Notes: generated by a model from the sequence alone, not told the origin. Positions 45,841 to 58,743 are shown, numbered from the stretch's first letter. The stretch is 64,000 nucleotides of DNA from Ideonella_A sp963843805 (GCA_963843805.1 CAWJLY010000001.1:930001-994000); one strand, 5' to 3'. Made by a program: numbers and translations.

Positions 45841-47024
45841 GTGTCAAACGACTTCCTCTTTACTTCCGAATCGGTTTCCGAAGGCCACCCCGACAAGGTC
45901 GCCGACCAGATCTCGGACGCCATTCTCGATGCAATCTTCAAGCAGGACCCGCGCTCGCGCGTCGCTGCCGAGACGCTGACCAATACCGGCCTGGTCGTGC
46001 TGGCCGGCGAGATCACCACCAACGCCCACGTCGACTACATCCAGGTCGCGCGCGACACGATCAAGCGCATCGGCTACGACAACACCGAATACGGCATCGA
46101 CTACAAGGGCTGCGCGGTGATGGTCTGCTACGACAAGCAGACCAACGACATCGCGCAGGGCGTCGACCATGCGCAGCGACGACCACCTGAATACCGGCGC
46201 CGGCGACCAGGGCCTGATGTTCGGCTACGCCTGCGACGAGACGCCCGAGCTGATGCCCGCGCCGATCTATTACGCGCACCGGCTGGTCGAGCGCCAGGCC
46301 CAGTTGCGCAAGGACGGCCGCCTGCCGTTCCTGCGCCCTGACGCGAAGAGCCAGGTGACGATGCGCTATGTCGACGGCAAGCCGCACAGCATCGACACCG
46401 TCGTGCTGTAGCACCCAGCACAGCCCGGACCAGAGCGAGACCGCGCACAAGATGAAGGCCTCGTTCAACGAGGCGATCATCGAGGAGATCATCAAGCCGG
46501 TGCTGCCGGCCGAGTGGCTGAAAAACACCAAATACCTGATCAACCCGACCGGCCGCTTCGTCATCGGCGGCCCGCAGGGCGACTGCGGCCTGACCGGCCG
46601 CAAGATCATCGTCGACACCTACGGCGGCGCCTGCCCGCACGGCGGCGGCGCATTCAGCGGCAAGGATCCGAGCAAGGTCGACCGCTCGGCCGCCTATGCC
46701 GCGCGTTATGTGGCGAAGAATATCGTCGCCGCCGGCATCGCTCGCCAGTGCCAGATCCAGGTCGCCTACGCAATCGGCGTGGCCAAGCCGATGAACGTCA
46801 CGGTCTACACCGAAGGCACCGGCGTGATCTCCGACGACGAGATCGCCGAACTGGTGCAGGCGCATTTCGACCTGCGCCCGAAAGGCATCATCCAGATGCT
46901 CGACCTGCTGCGCCCGATCTACGAAAAAACCGCCGCCTACGGCCACTTCGGCCGCGACGAACCCGAGTTCACCTGGGAAGCCACGGACAAGGCGCAGACG
47001 CTGCGCGCAGCGGCCGGGCTGTAA
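45841..47024 (+). CDS. metK: S-adenosylmethionine synthetase, two apparent frameshifts
   Basis: MetK makes SAM from methionine and ATP. It starts at GTG 45841 ([22 protein letters not shown]), with the ATP-site HPDK, then [17 protein letters not shown]. The frame breaks near 46168, one extra base before [18 protein letters not shown], and again near 46410, one extra base between VVL and [10 protein letters not shown]. The third part has [40 protein letters not shown] and [17 protein letters not shown]. Repaired length is about 394 residues, normal. As metK is essential, sequencing error is the likely cause. The last codons are copied twice downstream. Confidence 0.93.
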
Positions 47025-47352
47025 GCCCGCAGGCGCGCAGCGGCCTTGCGCATCGCGCAGCGTTAGCGGCCGAAGCCACAAGGCGCAGACGCTGCGTGCA
47101 GCGGCCGGGCTGTAAGCCCGCAGGCGCGCAGCGCCTGGTGCGCGTTGGGCGAAGCCACAAGGCCGCCTCGCTGCGCGCAGCGGCTGGTCTGAAGACCGGG
47201 ATCGCAAAGCGATCCGGCGGCCTTGCGACGAGGGCGGCGCCAGCCGCCAAGCCACAAGGCGCAGACGCTGCGTGCAGCGGCCGGGCTGTAAAGCCCGCAG
47301 GCGCGCAGCGCCTGGTGCGCGTTGGGCGAAGCCACAGGGCCGCCTCGCTGCG
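46988..47352. repeat. Repeats copied from the metK 3' end
   Basis: The last codons of metK with the stop and following bases (46988-47042, CAAGGCGCAGACGCTGCG onward) recur at about 47079 and 47255. The second and third copies extend to about 100 bases (47075-47175 and 47251-47352) and differ from each other by one extra A and one substitution. Their spacing is 176 bases. GAAGCCACAAGG-like edges recur around 47072, 47150, 47248 and 47328. The 376 bases between metK and the next gene consist almost wholly of these units and GC-rich spacers. No gene is seen there. Confidence 0.8.
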
Positions 47353-47400
47353 AGCGGGCGCGCCTGCTGGGGGCTGCAGCTCTCTGCGTACCATTCCCGG

Positions 47401-48501
47401 ATGGCGCCAAGGAACCTTCTCAACCTCGATGACCTCCGCCGTTACGCCATTGCGCGCAGCCTGTTCAGGCCGACGACGCTGCCGAAGGCGATTCGGCAGC
47501 TCGGCTTCGTCCAGGCCGACCCGATCCGGGCACCCGCGCGGGCGCAGGATCTGATCCTGCGCCATCGGGTGGTCGACTATCACGCCGGTGATCTTGAAAA
47601 GCGTTATCCGCGGCTCGACATCGACGAGGACTTTTTCGTCAACTACGGCTTCGTGTCGAAGGAGCTGCGCGCACTGATGCATCCGCGCACGCCGCGCAAG
47701 GCCTGGTCGGCCGAGCGCGCCGCGCAGGCGGATTCGGTGTTGGCCTTCGTTCGCGAACGCGGCATCGTCCACCCGCGCGAAGTCGATGCGCAGTTTGCCC
47801 ACGGCAAGGTGCTGAACTGGTTCGGCGGATCGAGCAAGGCCTGCACCGTGCTGCTCGACGAGATGCATTACCGTGGCCTGCTGCGCATTGCCCGGCGCGA
47901 TGCCGGCACGCGGCTTTACGCGGCCAGCGAGCCACACACGGCGGTGCCTGATCCGGCGTCGGCGCTGGATCGGCTGATCGATGTGATCGTGCAGCTTTAT
48001 GCGCCGCTGCCCGAAAACAGTCTCGGGTCGCTGATGCTCCATTTGAGGGGTGGCGCTCCGCAATGGGAAGCGCTGCTGCGCGCGGCCCTCGACCGCGCCA
48101 AATCACGCCTGCCATCGGCACGCGTCGATGGCGTCAACTGGTTCTGGCCAACCGACGAAAACCCGGCATCGCGGCGGCATCGCGCCGACCCGTGTGTGCG
48201 GCTGTTGGCGCCGTTCGATCCGGTGGTCTGGGATCGCCGGCGCTTCGAGCGCTTCTGGGGCTGGGCTTATCGATTCGAGGCGTATACGCCGGCGGCCAGG
48301 CGCTTGCGTGGCCACTATGCCCTGCCCTTGTTGTGGCACGAGCAGGTGATCGGCTGGGGCAACCTCGCGGTTCGCAACGGTCGGCTGCACGCCGATCCGG
48401 GCTATGTCGCCGGCCAGCCGCCCCATCAACGAGCTTTCCGCAACGCGCTCGATGCCGAACTGTCCGGCATCTCGCAATTTCTCGGTCTGCCAGCGGGCTG
48501 A
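47401..48501 (+). CDS. YcaQ/AlkZ-like winged-helix DNA glycosylase family protein (DUF1006)
   Basis: This is a 366-residue protein of the HTH_42/DUF1006 family. It begins with LLNLDDLRRYAIARSLF and contains GFVQADPIRAPARAQDLILRHR, DFFVNYGFVSKELRALMHPR, and the highly conserved LLAPFDPVVWDRRRFERFWG plus YRFEAYTPAARR and YALPLLWHEQVIGW. Characterised relatives (AlkZ, E. coli YcaQ) are DNA glycosylases that unhook interstrand crosslinks or remove bulky alkylated bases. The ATG at 47401 follows the repeat region. Activity here is inferred from the family only. Confidence 0.85.
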   Translation: MAPRNLLNLDDLRRYAIARSLFRPTTLPKAIRQLGFVQADPIRAPARAQDLILRHRVVDYHAGDLEKRYPRLDIDEDFFVNYGFVSKELRALMHPRTPRKAWSAERAAQADSVLAFVRERGIVHPREVDAQFAHGKVLNWFGGSSKACTVLLDEMHYRGLLRIARRDAGTRLYAASEPHTAVPDPASALDRLIDVIVQLYAPLPENSLGSLMLHLRGGAPQWEALLRAALDRAKSRLPSARVDGVNWFWPTDENPASRRHRADPCVRLLAPFDPVVWDRRRFERFWGWAYRFEAYTPAARRLRGHYALPLLWHEQVIGWGNLAVRNGRLHADPGYVAGQPPHQRAFRNALDAELSGISQFLGLPAG

Positions 48502-48534
48502 TTACAGCGTCGCCGCGCTTCCCGCTGAGGCAAA

Positions 48535-50097
<1,563 letters not shown>

Positions 50098-50172
50098 CGT
50101 GGCCTCGGGCAGGACCTGCGCAAAGTGGGCGAAATCGGCGATCGATTCGCCGCTGCCGGCGCGGCTCGGTGT

Positions 50173-50706
50173 TCAAGCGCCGAAATATTCACGCCCATCT
50201 GCCGCCTGCGCATCGGCGCCCGGCTGCAGATAGACGACCACCTCGCACTCGCCATGGCCTTGCGCGATGGTCTTTTGCAATGACACCTTGGCGTAGCCGA
50301 GATTTTCAGCCGCAATCACGCCGAATACGTTGGACGTCATCATGCACATCGCAGGCCTGCCGAGAACCTTTTCGGCGAACGGGCAATCGTCGTTGTGCAA
50401 CACGATTTTCTCGTCGCTCTGTTCAACAATGCTGAAGCTGCCTTGAATGCGCCGCTTCAGGTCGACCATCACATCGGCAACCTGCTGTCGCGACAGCGAA
50501 TTCAGTTGCAGCGCCGCCTTGTAGTCCTGGTTGATCTGATCGCCGACTCGTTGGCCGACAACACTGATGTAACCCGACGCTTCTTCGAGACCGACGACAT
50601 CCTGCAGCGTCCCCGACAGCTCGCGCAAAAGCGTGCGCAGAAAGACGTCGCGCTCCAGCGGGATCGGCAATGCCGCGAACGATTCGGCGGTGGTTTCCAT
50701 GGTCAT
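50173..50706 (-). CDS. Methanogen-output-domain-1 (MetOD1) like sensory protein
   Basis: This is a 177-residue soluble protein resembling the MetOD1 domain found next to or fused with signalling kinases. Features are LPIPLERDVFLRTLLRELSG, VVGQRVGDQINQDYKA, the DVMVDLKRRIQGSFSIVEQ strand-helix, CPFAEKVLGRPAMCMMTSNVFGVIAAENLGYAKV, whose cysteines suggest a metal or redox site, and GECEVVVYLQPG. The start is ATG 50706 or 50700. The hybrid histidine kinase follows directly, so the pair is probably one signalling unit in which this protein senses the input. Confidence 0.7.
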   Translation of the reverse strand: MTMETTAESFAALPIPLERDVFLRTLLRELSGTLQDVVGLEEASGYISVVGQRVGDQINQDYKAALQLNSLSRQQVADVMVDLKRRIQGSFSIVEQSDEKIVLHNDDCPFAEKVLGRPAMCMMTSNVFGVIAAENLGYAKVSLQKTIAQGHGECEVVVYLQPGADAQAADGREYFGA

Positions 50707-50759
50707 TGGTCTTGGCAGTGCCGATGGTACCGCAGCACACAGGCAGCACGCCGATCGAT

Positions 50760-51589
50760 TCACTCCGCGGGCTTGACAGACATCTGCAACGACCGGGCAT
50801 GCAGCACGCGCGCCGCCAGTTCGGCAAACCCGGCGCCGCGTTCACCCGCCGTGAGGTATCGCGGCCAGACGGTCAACTGATCGGCGAAACGCAGCAGATT
50901 GGCCACGCCGACCGACAACGGCAGGTAGTCGAACATCTGCTGGTCGTTGGTCGAATCGCCGACATACAGCCACTGCTCATGCTCGCGGTCGAGGTCGCGG
51001 CCGAACAGCCGGCGCACCATCCATCGCGCGCCGCTGCGTTTGTCGTGGTCGCCGAACCAGCCGTTGATGTGGATCGAGCTGACCGTGGCATTCATCCCAG
51101 CCTCTTTCATCAGCATGACCACGCGGTCAATGGATGGACCATCGAGCTGCGCAAATTCGCTGTGGTCGACCGCGATGTCGGTGACCCGACCGGCGCTGTC
51201 GCGGGCCAGCCGGGCGCCGGCGATGTCGCGCGTCAGCCTTTCGGCAACCTGCTGCAAGCGCCTGGTATTGGTGGCCCGGGTGGCTTCGTCCTGCACATAG
51301 TCGACCTGCAATCTGCCGCCGTCGCGAAACAACGCCACCGCGCCGTTCTCGGCAACGATTGCGTTGATCGGCCAGCTGCGTGCGAATGGTTCGCTCCAGC
51401 CCATCGGCCGGCCGGTGATCGCGATCACCGGAATGCCGGCGTCGTCGCAGCTCGCCCAGCGCCTGCAGGGCTTCGCGAGTGATGGCGCCGTCTTCGGTCA
51501 GGGTGTCGTCGATATCGGTCAACACGCCGCGGACGTCGGCCAGTTCGCGATCGGGACAGTCGGCAAGCGGCAGGCAAGTGGGCGTTCAT
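50760..51589 (-). CDS. HAD-superfamily (IIB, sucrose-phosphatase-like) phosphatase, two apparent frameshifts
   Basis: This is a Cof/SPP-type HAD phosphatase of about 275 residues when repaired. Motif I is VLTDIDDTLTEDGAI (nucleophile Asp and DxD), motif II ITGRPMGW with the conserved threonine, then VAENGAVALF, and motif IV LYVGDSTNDQQMFDYLPLSVG with the metal-binding Asp pair. ATG 51589 starts MNAHLP; the frame breaks near 51570 and 51435, each as one extra base. Substrate is a sugar phosphate or similar. It lies 54 bases before the MetOD1 gene. Confidence 0.8.
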
Positions 51590-51734
51590 GGCCGGCACTT
51601 TAGCCGCAGCGCGATCGGTCAGCCCGGTTGAAGCCGAATGCTCGATGCAACGGCGAGCCCTCCGCAATATCGGCGCAGCGTCAGCCGTAAACTGATTGCC
51701 GGAACTCACCCGAGGCCGGCCACCGGAGAGCACC

Positions 51735-52937
<1,203 letters not shown>

Positions 52938-53012
52938 CGGCCCCCGCCCCCGAGAGCGTGCCGACGGCCCGGCCTGCAGCCGCGCCGCGTCTGGATCAGA
53001 AACTGAGGAAGG

Positions 53013-54188
53013 TCACCCCGCGCCGATGCTGGTCTGGCGAAAGTTGTAGTCAGTCAGGGTTTCGCCGTAGCCGCGGAAGACCTGGACATACCAACGCACA
53101 CCGTTGGGCTGGTCACGATAGATCGGATAGGTCCACTCGAACTCCAACGCCCCGAATTTGGTGTTGCGCAGGCTGGTCCGATACGTCACCGCGGCGGTTG
53201 CCAGCTTCGAGTTGTAGCGCAGGTTGAACTCGCCGCGGCCCCGGAAGTCGATCAGGTCGGGATTGTTGTCGGTGGTGTAGTCTTCCTTGATACGCCGGTT
53301 GACGCGCGCGGTGAAGCCCCAGTCGCCGCGCTCGAAGCCGGCGCCCAGATAGAAACGGTTCCAGCTCCGCGACAACGGATCGGACTGGCCATTCGACTGG
53401 TGCGCCAGGCCGAGCTGCGTATATCGCCACTGCCAGCCGGCCGGCAGGTTACGCAAGGCGTCCGGCGTCGGAACCAGGTAGATCGCTTCGGGCTCGTAAT
53501 CGCTGTTGCGAAACGGCTTGGAGTCCTGGCTGTTCCAGATCTGCCACAGGGCCTGCTGGGTAAATGCCAGCCACAAATCAGCTCCCGGAAGCAGCAGGTC
53601 CTGCGCGATCTTGGTCCGCAACGAAAGCTGAAACTTGGCCTCCAACGGACGGTAGTCGTTCAGTAAAACGGCTTGCTGATTCGGCGACTGCGGCGAGCGG
53701 TTGATATTGCTGGTCAGATGAAACGGCAGGACGTAATTCGGTCGGTAGCCGGTGAAATTGAAAGTCCCTCGCTTGTCGGCCGCGTCCAGCTCCCAGAATG
53801 CGGACATCAGGCTGCCGCTGCCTCCGGCCTGTTGAGCCACCGGCGCCGGAATGCCTTCGGGTGCGAGCAACGAGGTGGCAGCCACCGGCGGTGCAGCGGC
53901 GCTGTCCTTTTTGGCGACCGGCGGCTCCGCCGCCCGGCCGGCCAGCGTGTCGTAACAGGCCAGGCGGTCGGCGCCGGCACCGATGGCTGCACATTCGGCG
54001 ATCCGTAGCGATTCGACGACGGCTGGCGGCGCGGTCTGAGCCACCACCGCAGCTGGCGCTGCCGCAACCAGCGTCGCCGCCACCGCGTCAGCCAGGCAGC
54101 GATAACGACTGAGCCTCACAAACTGCGACGACGCACGAGCGGCGATCGGCCGAACCGACGCGGCATGGAACTTCAAGCTGCAACCCAT
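53013..54188 (-). CDS. pldA: Outer-membrane phospholipase A
   Basis: OMPLA hydrolyses phospholipids in the outer leaflet and is activated by dimerisation with calcium. The 391-residue protein has a long basic N-terminus with a signal peptide (VAATLVAAAPAAVVAQ), an N-terminal extension with a disulfide-ready pair (IAECAAIG...LACYDTL), then the 12-strand barrel. Catalytic Asn-His-Ser are visible in LGLAHQSNGQSDPLSRSWNRFY; also YRPLEAKFQLSLRTKI and YPIYRDQPNGVRWYVQVFRG. The extension makes it longer than E. coli PldA. Six bases separate it from the glyoxalase gene upstream. Confidence 0.9.
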   Translation of the reverse strand: MGCSLKFHAASVRPIAARASSQFVRLSRYRCLADAVAATLVAAAPAAVVAQTAPPAVVESLRIAECAAIGAGADRLACYDTLAGRAAEPPVAKKDSAAAPPVAATSLLAPEGIPAPVAQQAGGSGSLMSAFWELDAADKRGTFNFTGYRPNYVLPFHLTSNINRSPQSPNQQAVLLNDYRPLEAKFQLSLRTKIAQDLLLPGADLWLAFTQQALWQIWNSQDSKPFRNSDYEPEAIYLVPTPDALRNLPAGWQWRYTQLGLAHQSNGQSDPLSRSWNRFYLGAGFERGDWGFTARVNRRIKEDYTTDNNPDLIDFRGRGEFNLRYNSKLATAAVTYRTSLRNTKFGALEFEWTYPIYRDQPNGVRWYVQVFRGYGETLTDYNFRQTSIGAG

Positions 54189-54193
54189 GCGAT

Positions 54194-54613
54194 TTACCAG
54201 CTACCGATGTTCGGCATCGAGGTCCAGGGCTCGGCCGGCGCCTTCGCATCACCGGCCTGCAACAGTTCGATCGAGATCTGATCCGGCGAGCGCACGAAGG
54301 CCATGTGGCCATCACGCGGCGGCCGAACGATCGCCACGCCATGGTCGAGCAGACGCTGGCAGGTGGCATAGATGTCGTCGACCTGGTAGGCCAGATGGCC
54401 GAAATTGCGACCACCGCCGTATTCCTCGGGATCCCAGTTCCAGGTCAACTCGACCTGTGCAGACGGGTCGCCAGGGGCGGCCAGAAAAACCAGCGTGAAG
54501 CGGCCCTTGGGCACCTCACGGGTTCGAATCACCTCCAAGCCGAGGGCGTCACGGTAGAACTTCAATGACGCTTCCAGGTCGGTCACACGAACCATCGTAT
54601 GCAGGTATTTCAT
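54194..54613 (-). CDS. gloA: Lactoylglutathione lyase (glyoxalase I)
   Basis: This is a 139-residue single-domain glyoxalase I that turns the methylglyoxal-glutathione hemithioacetal into lactoylglutathione. It has MKYLHTMVRVTDLEASLKFY with the first metal histidine, FTLVFLAAPGD, VELTWNWDPEEY with the metal glutamate, FGHLAYQVDDI with the second histidine, and DQISIELLQ with the last glutamate, so the metal site is complete. The start codon overlaps the stop of the amidase gene, and the pldA gene follows six bases later, so the three are cotranscribed. Confidence 0.93.
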   Translation of the reverse strand: MKYLHTMVRVTDLEASLKFYRDALGLEVIRTREVPKGRFTLVFLAAPGDPSAQVELTWNWDPEEYGGGRNFGHLAYQVDDIYATCQRLLDHGVAIVRPPRDGHMAFVRSPDQISIELLQAGDAKAPAEPWTSMPNIGSW

Positions 54614-56161
54614 TTTCGAGGCGATTGTTGTGGGTGGTTGATTGTCGCCGTGCTGCGGACCTGCTGCACGGCTTGACCAGCAGCCGGGCCCGATGCGGAA
54701 GCATTGGCCAGAAGCGGCTCGCGTGCCAGCAGTTCGCCGATCGTCGTCTCGTAGGCGGCGGCCCAGCGCAGCAATGCCCGGTCGCCGAGCGGGCGGCCGA
54801 TCAGCTGCATGCCCATCGGCAGGCCGCGGGCGTCGAAACCGACCGGCACCGAAATCGCCGGCAGGCCGGCCAGCGTTGCATAGATCACCACCTCCATCCA
54901 GCGGTGATAGGTATCCATCTCGACGCCGTCGATGGTGCGTGGCCAGTCGATGTCGATCGGGAAGGGCCAGACCTGTGCCGACGGCAGCACCAGCAGATCG
55001 AAGTGCGTCAGCAAGCCGAGCATGTGCTGGTAGAAATCGCTGCGCGCCTGGCTGGCGGCACAGACATCGGCCGCACTCATCGCCAGGCCCTGCTCGATCT
55101 CCCAGCGCGCCTCGGGTTTCAGCAAGTCCCGTCGGCGCGGATCGCGGTAATGGGCGACCAGCCGGCCGGTGACCAGCCAGCGGCGCCAGGCGAGCCAGGT
55201 CTGCCACACCTCGGCAGGCGAAAAACTGGCGCGTTACCGGCTCGACCACGCAGCCGAGATCGGCAAACCGCTGCAAGCCGGCCTCGCAGGCGCCGAGGAT
55301 TCCGGGCTCGATCGGCAGATAGCCGCCCAGATCGCCCAGCCAGCCGATCCGGCACTGACGCAGTTCGGTGCGATCGGCGATTCCCGGCTCGGCCAGATCG
55401 CAGCCGCCATCGGCAACCGACAACGGTGCGCGATCGTCGCGCCCGGCCTGCACCGCCAGCAGGCGCGCGACATCGCGCACGCTGCGACCCATCGGCCCGT
55501 CGGTACTCAACTGCTGGATGAACTGGTCGGCGGGCGGCGCCTGCGGCACCCGCCCGTAACTCGGGCGCAGTCCGAATAGATTGTTGAAGGCAGCCGGATT
55601 GCGCAGCGAACCCATCATGTCGCTGCCATCGGCGACCGGCTGCAGGCGCAGCGCCAGGCTGACCGCCGCGCCGCCGCTTGAGCCGCCCGCCGTAAAAGCC
55701 GGGTCCCACGCATTGCCGGTGCGTCCGAACACCGTGTTGTAGCTGTGCGAGCCGAGACCGAACTCGGGCACATTGGTCTTGCCGATCACGATCCCGCCGG
55801 CGGCTTTCATTCGCGCCACCATCAGGCTGTCCTGCGCCGGCACCTGGCCAGCAAAAATCGGCGAGCCCAGCGTCGTGCGAATACCGGCTGTCGCTGCCAA
55901 GTCCTTGATGGCCATCGGAAAGCCGTGCATCCAGCCGGTCGGGCGGCCTTCTGCGATCTGCAAATCGCAGGCGTCGGCCCGGGCCAGCAGCAGGTCGCGC
56001 GGCTGCAAGCTGACGATGGCGTTGACGCTTGGATTGATGCGTGCGATCCGATCGAGAAAGCCGGTCATCACCTCGCGGCACGACACTTCGCGCAGGCGAA
56101 TTTTCGCGGCCAGCGCGCAGCCATCGAGCCGACTCGGGAACCCGTCATCCATGACCTGCAA
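54610..56161 (-). CDS. Amidase-signature family protein, one apparent frameshift
   Basis: This is a 500-residue amidase-signature hydrolase. The Ser-cisSer-Lys triad is present: Lys in MAIKDLAATAGIRTT, and the serines in DPAFTAGGSSGGAAVSLA. GMQLIGRPLGDRALLRWA near the end is typical of the family. The frame breaks near 55222 (one extra base between QFFA and AEVWQTW). Start is ATG 56161 or 56152. Substrate is an amide or ester of unknown type. It may be read together with gloA and pldA. Confidence 0.86.
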
Positions 56162-56323
56162 AACCGCTTGCCAACCGATCGATTTTCACGATTGTTCTCC
56201 CTTGAATTGGGGGTCTATCGAGGCGCTGCCAAGCGAGATCGGTGCCATCGGGCGCACAATAGCGCCTGTGCACCGCGAGCATCTTGCTTGTTTTTGTCGC
56301 ACCGAAACACAACCAGAAGCGCC

Positions 56324-56572
56324 ATGGCCACCCGCAACTCCACCTCTTCTCCCGCCGCCGAGACGACCAAGCTGCGCCAGACGCAGGCTGAATATTCGGC
56401 TGCCCGCCCGATGGGCGAGCCGGGCATCAAGCCGATGCTGTCGAGTTCGAAAATGTATGTCTGCAGGCGTTGCCAGGCCAACTTCAAGACCGGCGACGGC
56501 AAGCCCGATCCGCGTCTGCGCGGCCTCGGCAAGTGCAACGCATGCCTTGGTGCCATTCCGGCTGCAGCCTGA
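56324..56572 (+). CDS. Small zinc-ribbon-like protein (82 aa)
   Basis: This short protein has a Ser/Thr/Ala-rich N-terminus, then KPMLSSSKMYVCRRCQANF and GKCNACLGAIPAA. The two CxxC pairs, 24 residues apart, should bind one zinc ion. It is encoded opposite to its neighbours on both sides and starts at ATG 56324 with AGAAGCGCC before it. No family name is known to me. A role in nucleic-acid or protein binding fits the fold but is unproven. Confidence 0.55.
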   Translation: MATRNSTSSPAAETTKLRQTQAEYSAARPMGEPGIKPMLSSSKMYVCRRCQANFKTGDGKPDPRLRGLGKCNACLGAIPAAA

Positions 56573-56754
56573 CGATCACATGCCGGCGCGCTGAGCGCTG
56601 CTGAAGCGGCGACGGCCGCCGGTCTCGCTCGCATGCTGGTCTCAGATGGCCGCAGTCGGCTGCGCCCTCGGGCCGGCCGGCTCATGGGCAGCTGCTCGGT
56701 CCCGACGTTGGCAGCGCGTGCTGGGCCCGCCACGGCCGCCGCGGGCCTCCCGCC

Positions 56755-57388
56755 CTATTTGGTGCCAAACAGCCGATCGCCTGCATCGCCGAGTCCCGGC
56801 ACGATATAGCCATGCTCGTTCAGCTCGCGGTCGATCGCCGCGGTATAGACCGGCACATCGGGATGCGCAGCATGGAAATTCTTCAGCCCTTCCGGCGCCG
56901 CCAGCAGACAGACGAAACGGATCGATTTCGGTCGCGTCTCCTTCAGCCGATCGACCGCTGCAACCGCCGAGTTGCCGGTGGCCAGCATCGGATCGAGAAC
57001 GATCGCCTCGCGCTCGTGCATGTCGTGCGGCATCTTGAAGTAATACTCGACCGCGACCAGCGATTTCGGGTCGCGGTAAAGCCCGATATGGCCGATGCGT
57101 GCGCCCGGCACCACCGTCAGCATGCCGTCGAGAAAACCGGCGCCGGCGCGCATGATGCTGACGAAGACCGTCTTCTTGCCATCGATCACCGGCGGCCTTC
57201 ATCGACTCCAGCGGCGTCTCGATATCGATCAGCTGGGTCGGCATCTCGCGCGTGACCTCGTAGGCCATCAACATGCTGATCTCGCCGAGCAGGCGACGAA
57301 AGCTGCTGGTGCTGCGGTCTTTCTGGCGCATCAGCGTCAGCTTGTGCTGGATCAGCGGATGGTCGATGTGGATCACGGATGCGGTCAT
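56755..57388 (-). CDS. upp: Uracil phosphoribosyltransferase, one apparent frameshift
   Basis: UPRT makes UMP from uracil and PRPP. The N-terminal part (VIHIDHPLIQHKLTLMRQKD, FRRLLGEISMLMAYEVTR) reads from ATG 57388. The frame breaks near 57198 (one extra base, KAA/VIDGKK) and continues with VFVSIMRAGAGFLDGMLTVVPG, the PRPP site LDPMLATGNSAVAAVDRLKE, and GYIVPGLGDAGDRLFGTK. Repaired length is about 211 residues, normal. It is 39 bases downstream of the URC4 gene. In the URC uracil pathway, UPRT provides the first step, which fits this context better than pure salvage. Confidence 0.93.
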
Positions 57389-57426
57389 CGGACGGATTCC
57401 GATCGGGTTGTGGCGTTGCCGAGGTT

Positions 57427-58743
57427 TCAGAAGACGGTGCCGTCGCTGTCGATCAACAACGGCGGCGCGCCGTCGCGCAGCTCCTTGGCCAGCTCACGGC
57501 CGGCCGCCCAGGTGCCGCCTTCGAGGATGCAGGCCAGCGGCAGTTGTTCGGCGCTGCGCTCCAGGCGCTGGCGGATCAGTGGCGCCAGCTCGTCGATCAG
57601 ACTGACGGTCAAGGCCCGCCATTCGACAATGAATTCATCCTTGACGGCCCAGCGCCGGCGCAGCAGGCGCGGATCGCGGGCGACGATGATGCCGCCATCG
57701 AGCAGCAGCCCGCCGTTGCGGTATTCGGGCAAGGCGGTCAATGAATCGAGGCGACCGACCTCGATGCCGGCCCAGATCAGCGGCTCGATCAGTGAATAAC
57801 TCAGCCATTGGCTGAGCTTGTGGAAGGGCACCAGACCGGCGGTCGTGCCATGGCTGCCGGCCTGCGCTTGATTCGCCGCCGGCCCACGGATGGGGCCAGA
57901 CATCGCCCAAGCGGCACGCCATGCAGCACATGCCCGTTGCGCCAGATCGGCGCAAGCAGGGTCAGCACGGCGCGCAAGACCTGGTCGGCGCCCACACGGC
58001 GTTGCCGCGGTGCCGGCGCCGATCAGCATGTCATGCAGCCGTGCCGGTCGGGCCTGCTCGGGGTCGCCATCGGCACGTGCCGCCAGCGCATCGCCAAGCC
58101 GGTTCAGCAGCGCCAACCGGGTCTCCAGACCGACCAGCGGGTTTTCGGCGCTGACCTGGAATGCGCGCTTCAAGGTCGGCAGGTCGAGCCGTTGCAGCGC
58201 CTGCGCGTCGACACGCAGCGGATCGTCGGACGCTGCCGAAAAGACACCCTGCGAGAAGGCCTGCCAGCTCGCCACCGCCAGCCCCTCGGAGCGGCTGAAA
58301 TGTTGCCCGGTATCGGCCTCCAGATAACGCCAACCGGCACCGGCGCCGGCGTCGAGCAACACGCTGACGACGGTCAGGTCGATGCGCGCCCGGGTCACCG
58401 ATTGCAGGCTGCGCTCGGCCAGCCGCGAATCCATCAGCGCCTTGCGATCGACGCCACCGACGCCGAAATGCCGCCAGCGGCTGTGCAGCGGAATCTGCAG
58501 ATCGGGCCAGGCCGCCCGCGTCACCGCCTCGACCCGCTCGGCAACGGCATCGAAACGGCTGCGATCGATCCTGAAATACGGCGACGTGCCACCCGCGACC
58601 GCCGCCGTGATGGCAGCGCACCGCGACCGGATGGTCGCCGGATTGCGCAGGATGTCGAGTGCGTCGGGGCCGTGCCGCTCGTAGGCAGGGGGCGGCTGCG
58701 GCGCCGTCAGGGCTGGCGCATCGTTGTTGATTGGTTCACTCAA
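57427..58743 (-). CDS. URC4/Urg3 family uracil-catabolism protein (DUF1688), apparent frameshifts
   Basis: This protein belongs to the URC4/Urg3 (DUF1688) family, needed for uracil degradation in yeasts such as Lachancea and linked to URC1 in bacteria. It reads clearly at both ends: LRNPATIRSRCAAITAAVAG, HSRWRHFGVGGVDRKALMD, LEADTGQHFSRSEGLAVASW, and later AGLVPFHKLSQWLSYSLIEP, EYRNGGLLLDGGIIV and APPLLIDSDGTVF. Between about 57880 and 57995 three frame changes are needed. The start is probably TTG 58743, overlapping the URC1 stop. Repaired length is about 435 residues. The exact reaction is not settled. Confidence 0.85.
   Translation of the reverse strand: MSEPINNDAPALTAPQPPPAYERHGPDALDILRNPATIRSRCAAITAAVAGGTSPYFRIDRSRFDAVAERVEAVTRAAWPDLQIPLHSRWRHFGVGGVDRKALMDSRLAERSLQSVTRARIDLTVVSVLLDAGAGAGWRYLEADTGQHFSRSEGLAVASWQAFSQGVFSAASDDPLRVDAQALQRLDLPTLKRAFQVSAENPLVGLETRLALLNRLGDALAARADGDPEQARPARLHDMLIGAGTAATPCGRRPGLARRADPACADLAQRACAAWRAAWAMSGPIRGPAANQAQAGSHGTTAGLVPFHKLSQWLSYSLIEPLIWAGIEVGRLDSLTALPEYRNGGLLLDGGIIVARDPRLLRRRWAVKDEFIVEWRALTVSLIDELAPLIRQRLERSAEQLPLACILEGGTWAAGRELAKELRDGAPPLLIDSDGTVF

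Noticed and set aside
46160..46415. Programmed frameshifting as an explanation for metK
   Set aside because: No slippery heptamer or downstream structure was evident at the breaks, two shifts would be needed, and nearby unrelated genes show the same kind of extra base. Error is simpler.
46128..48063. Long minus-strand frames with repeated peptide RAPGAARLRA through the metK end
   Set aside because: The repeats come from the DNA copies of the metK 3' end; the frames oppose metK and the YcaQ-like gene and have no family features.
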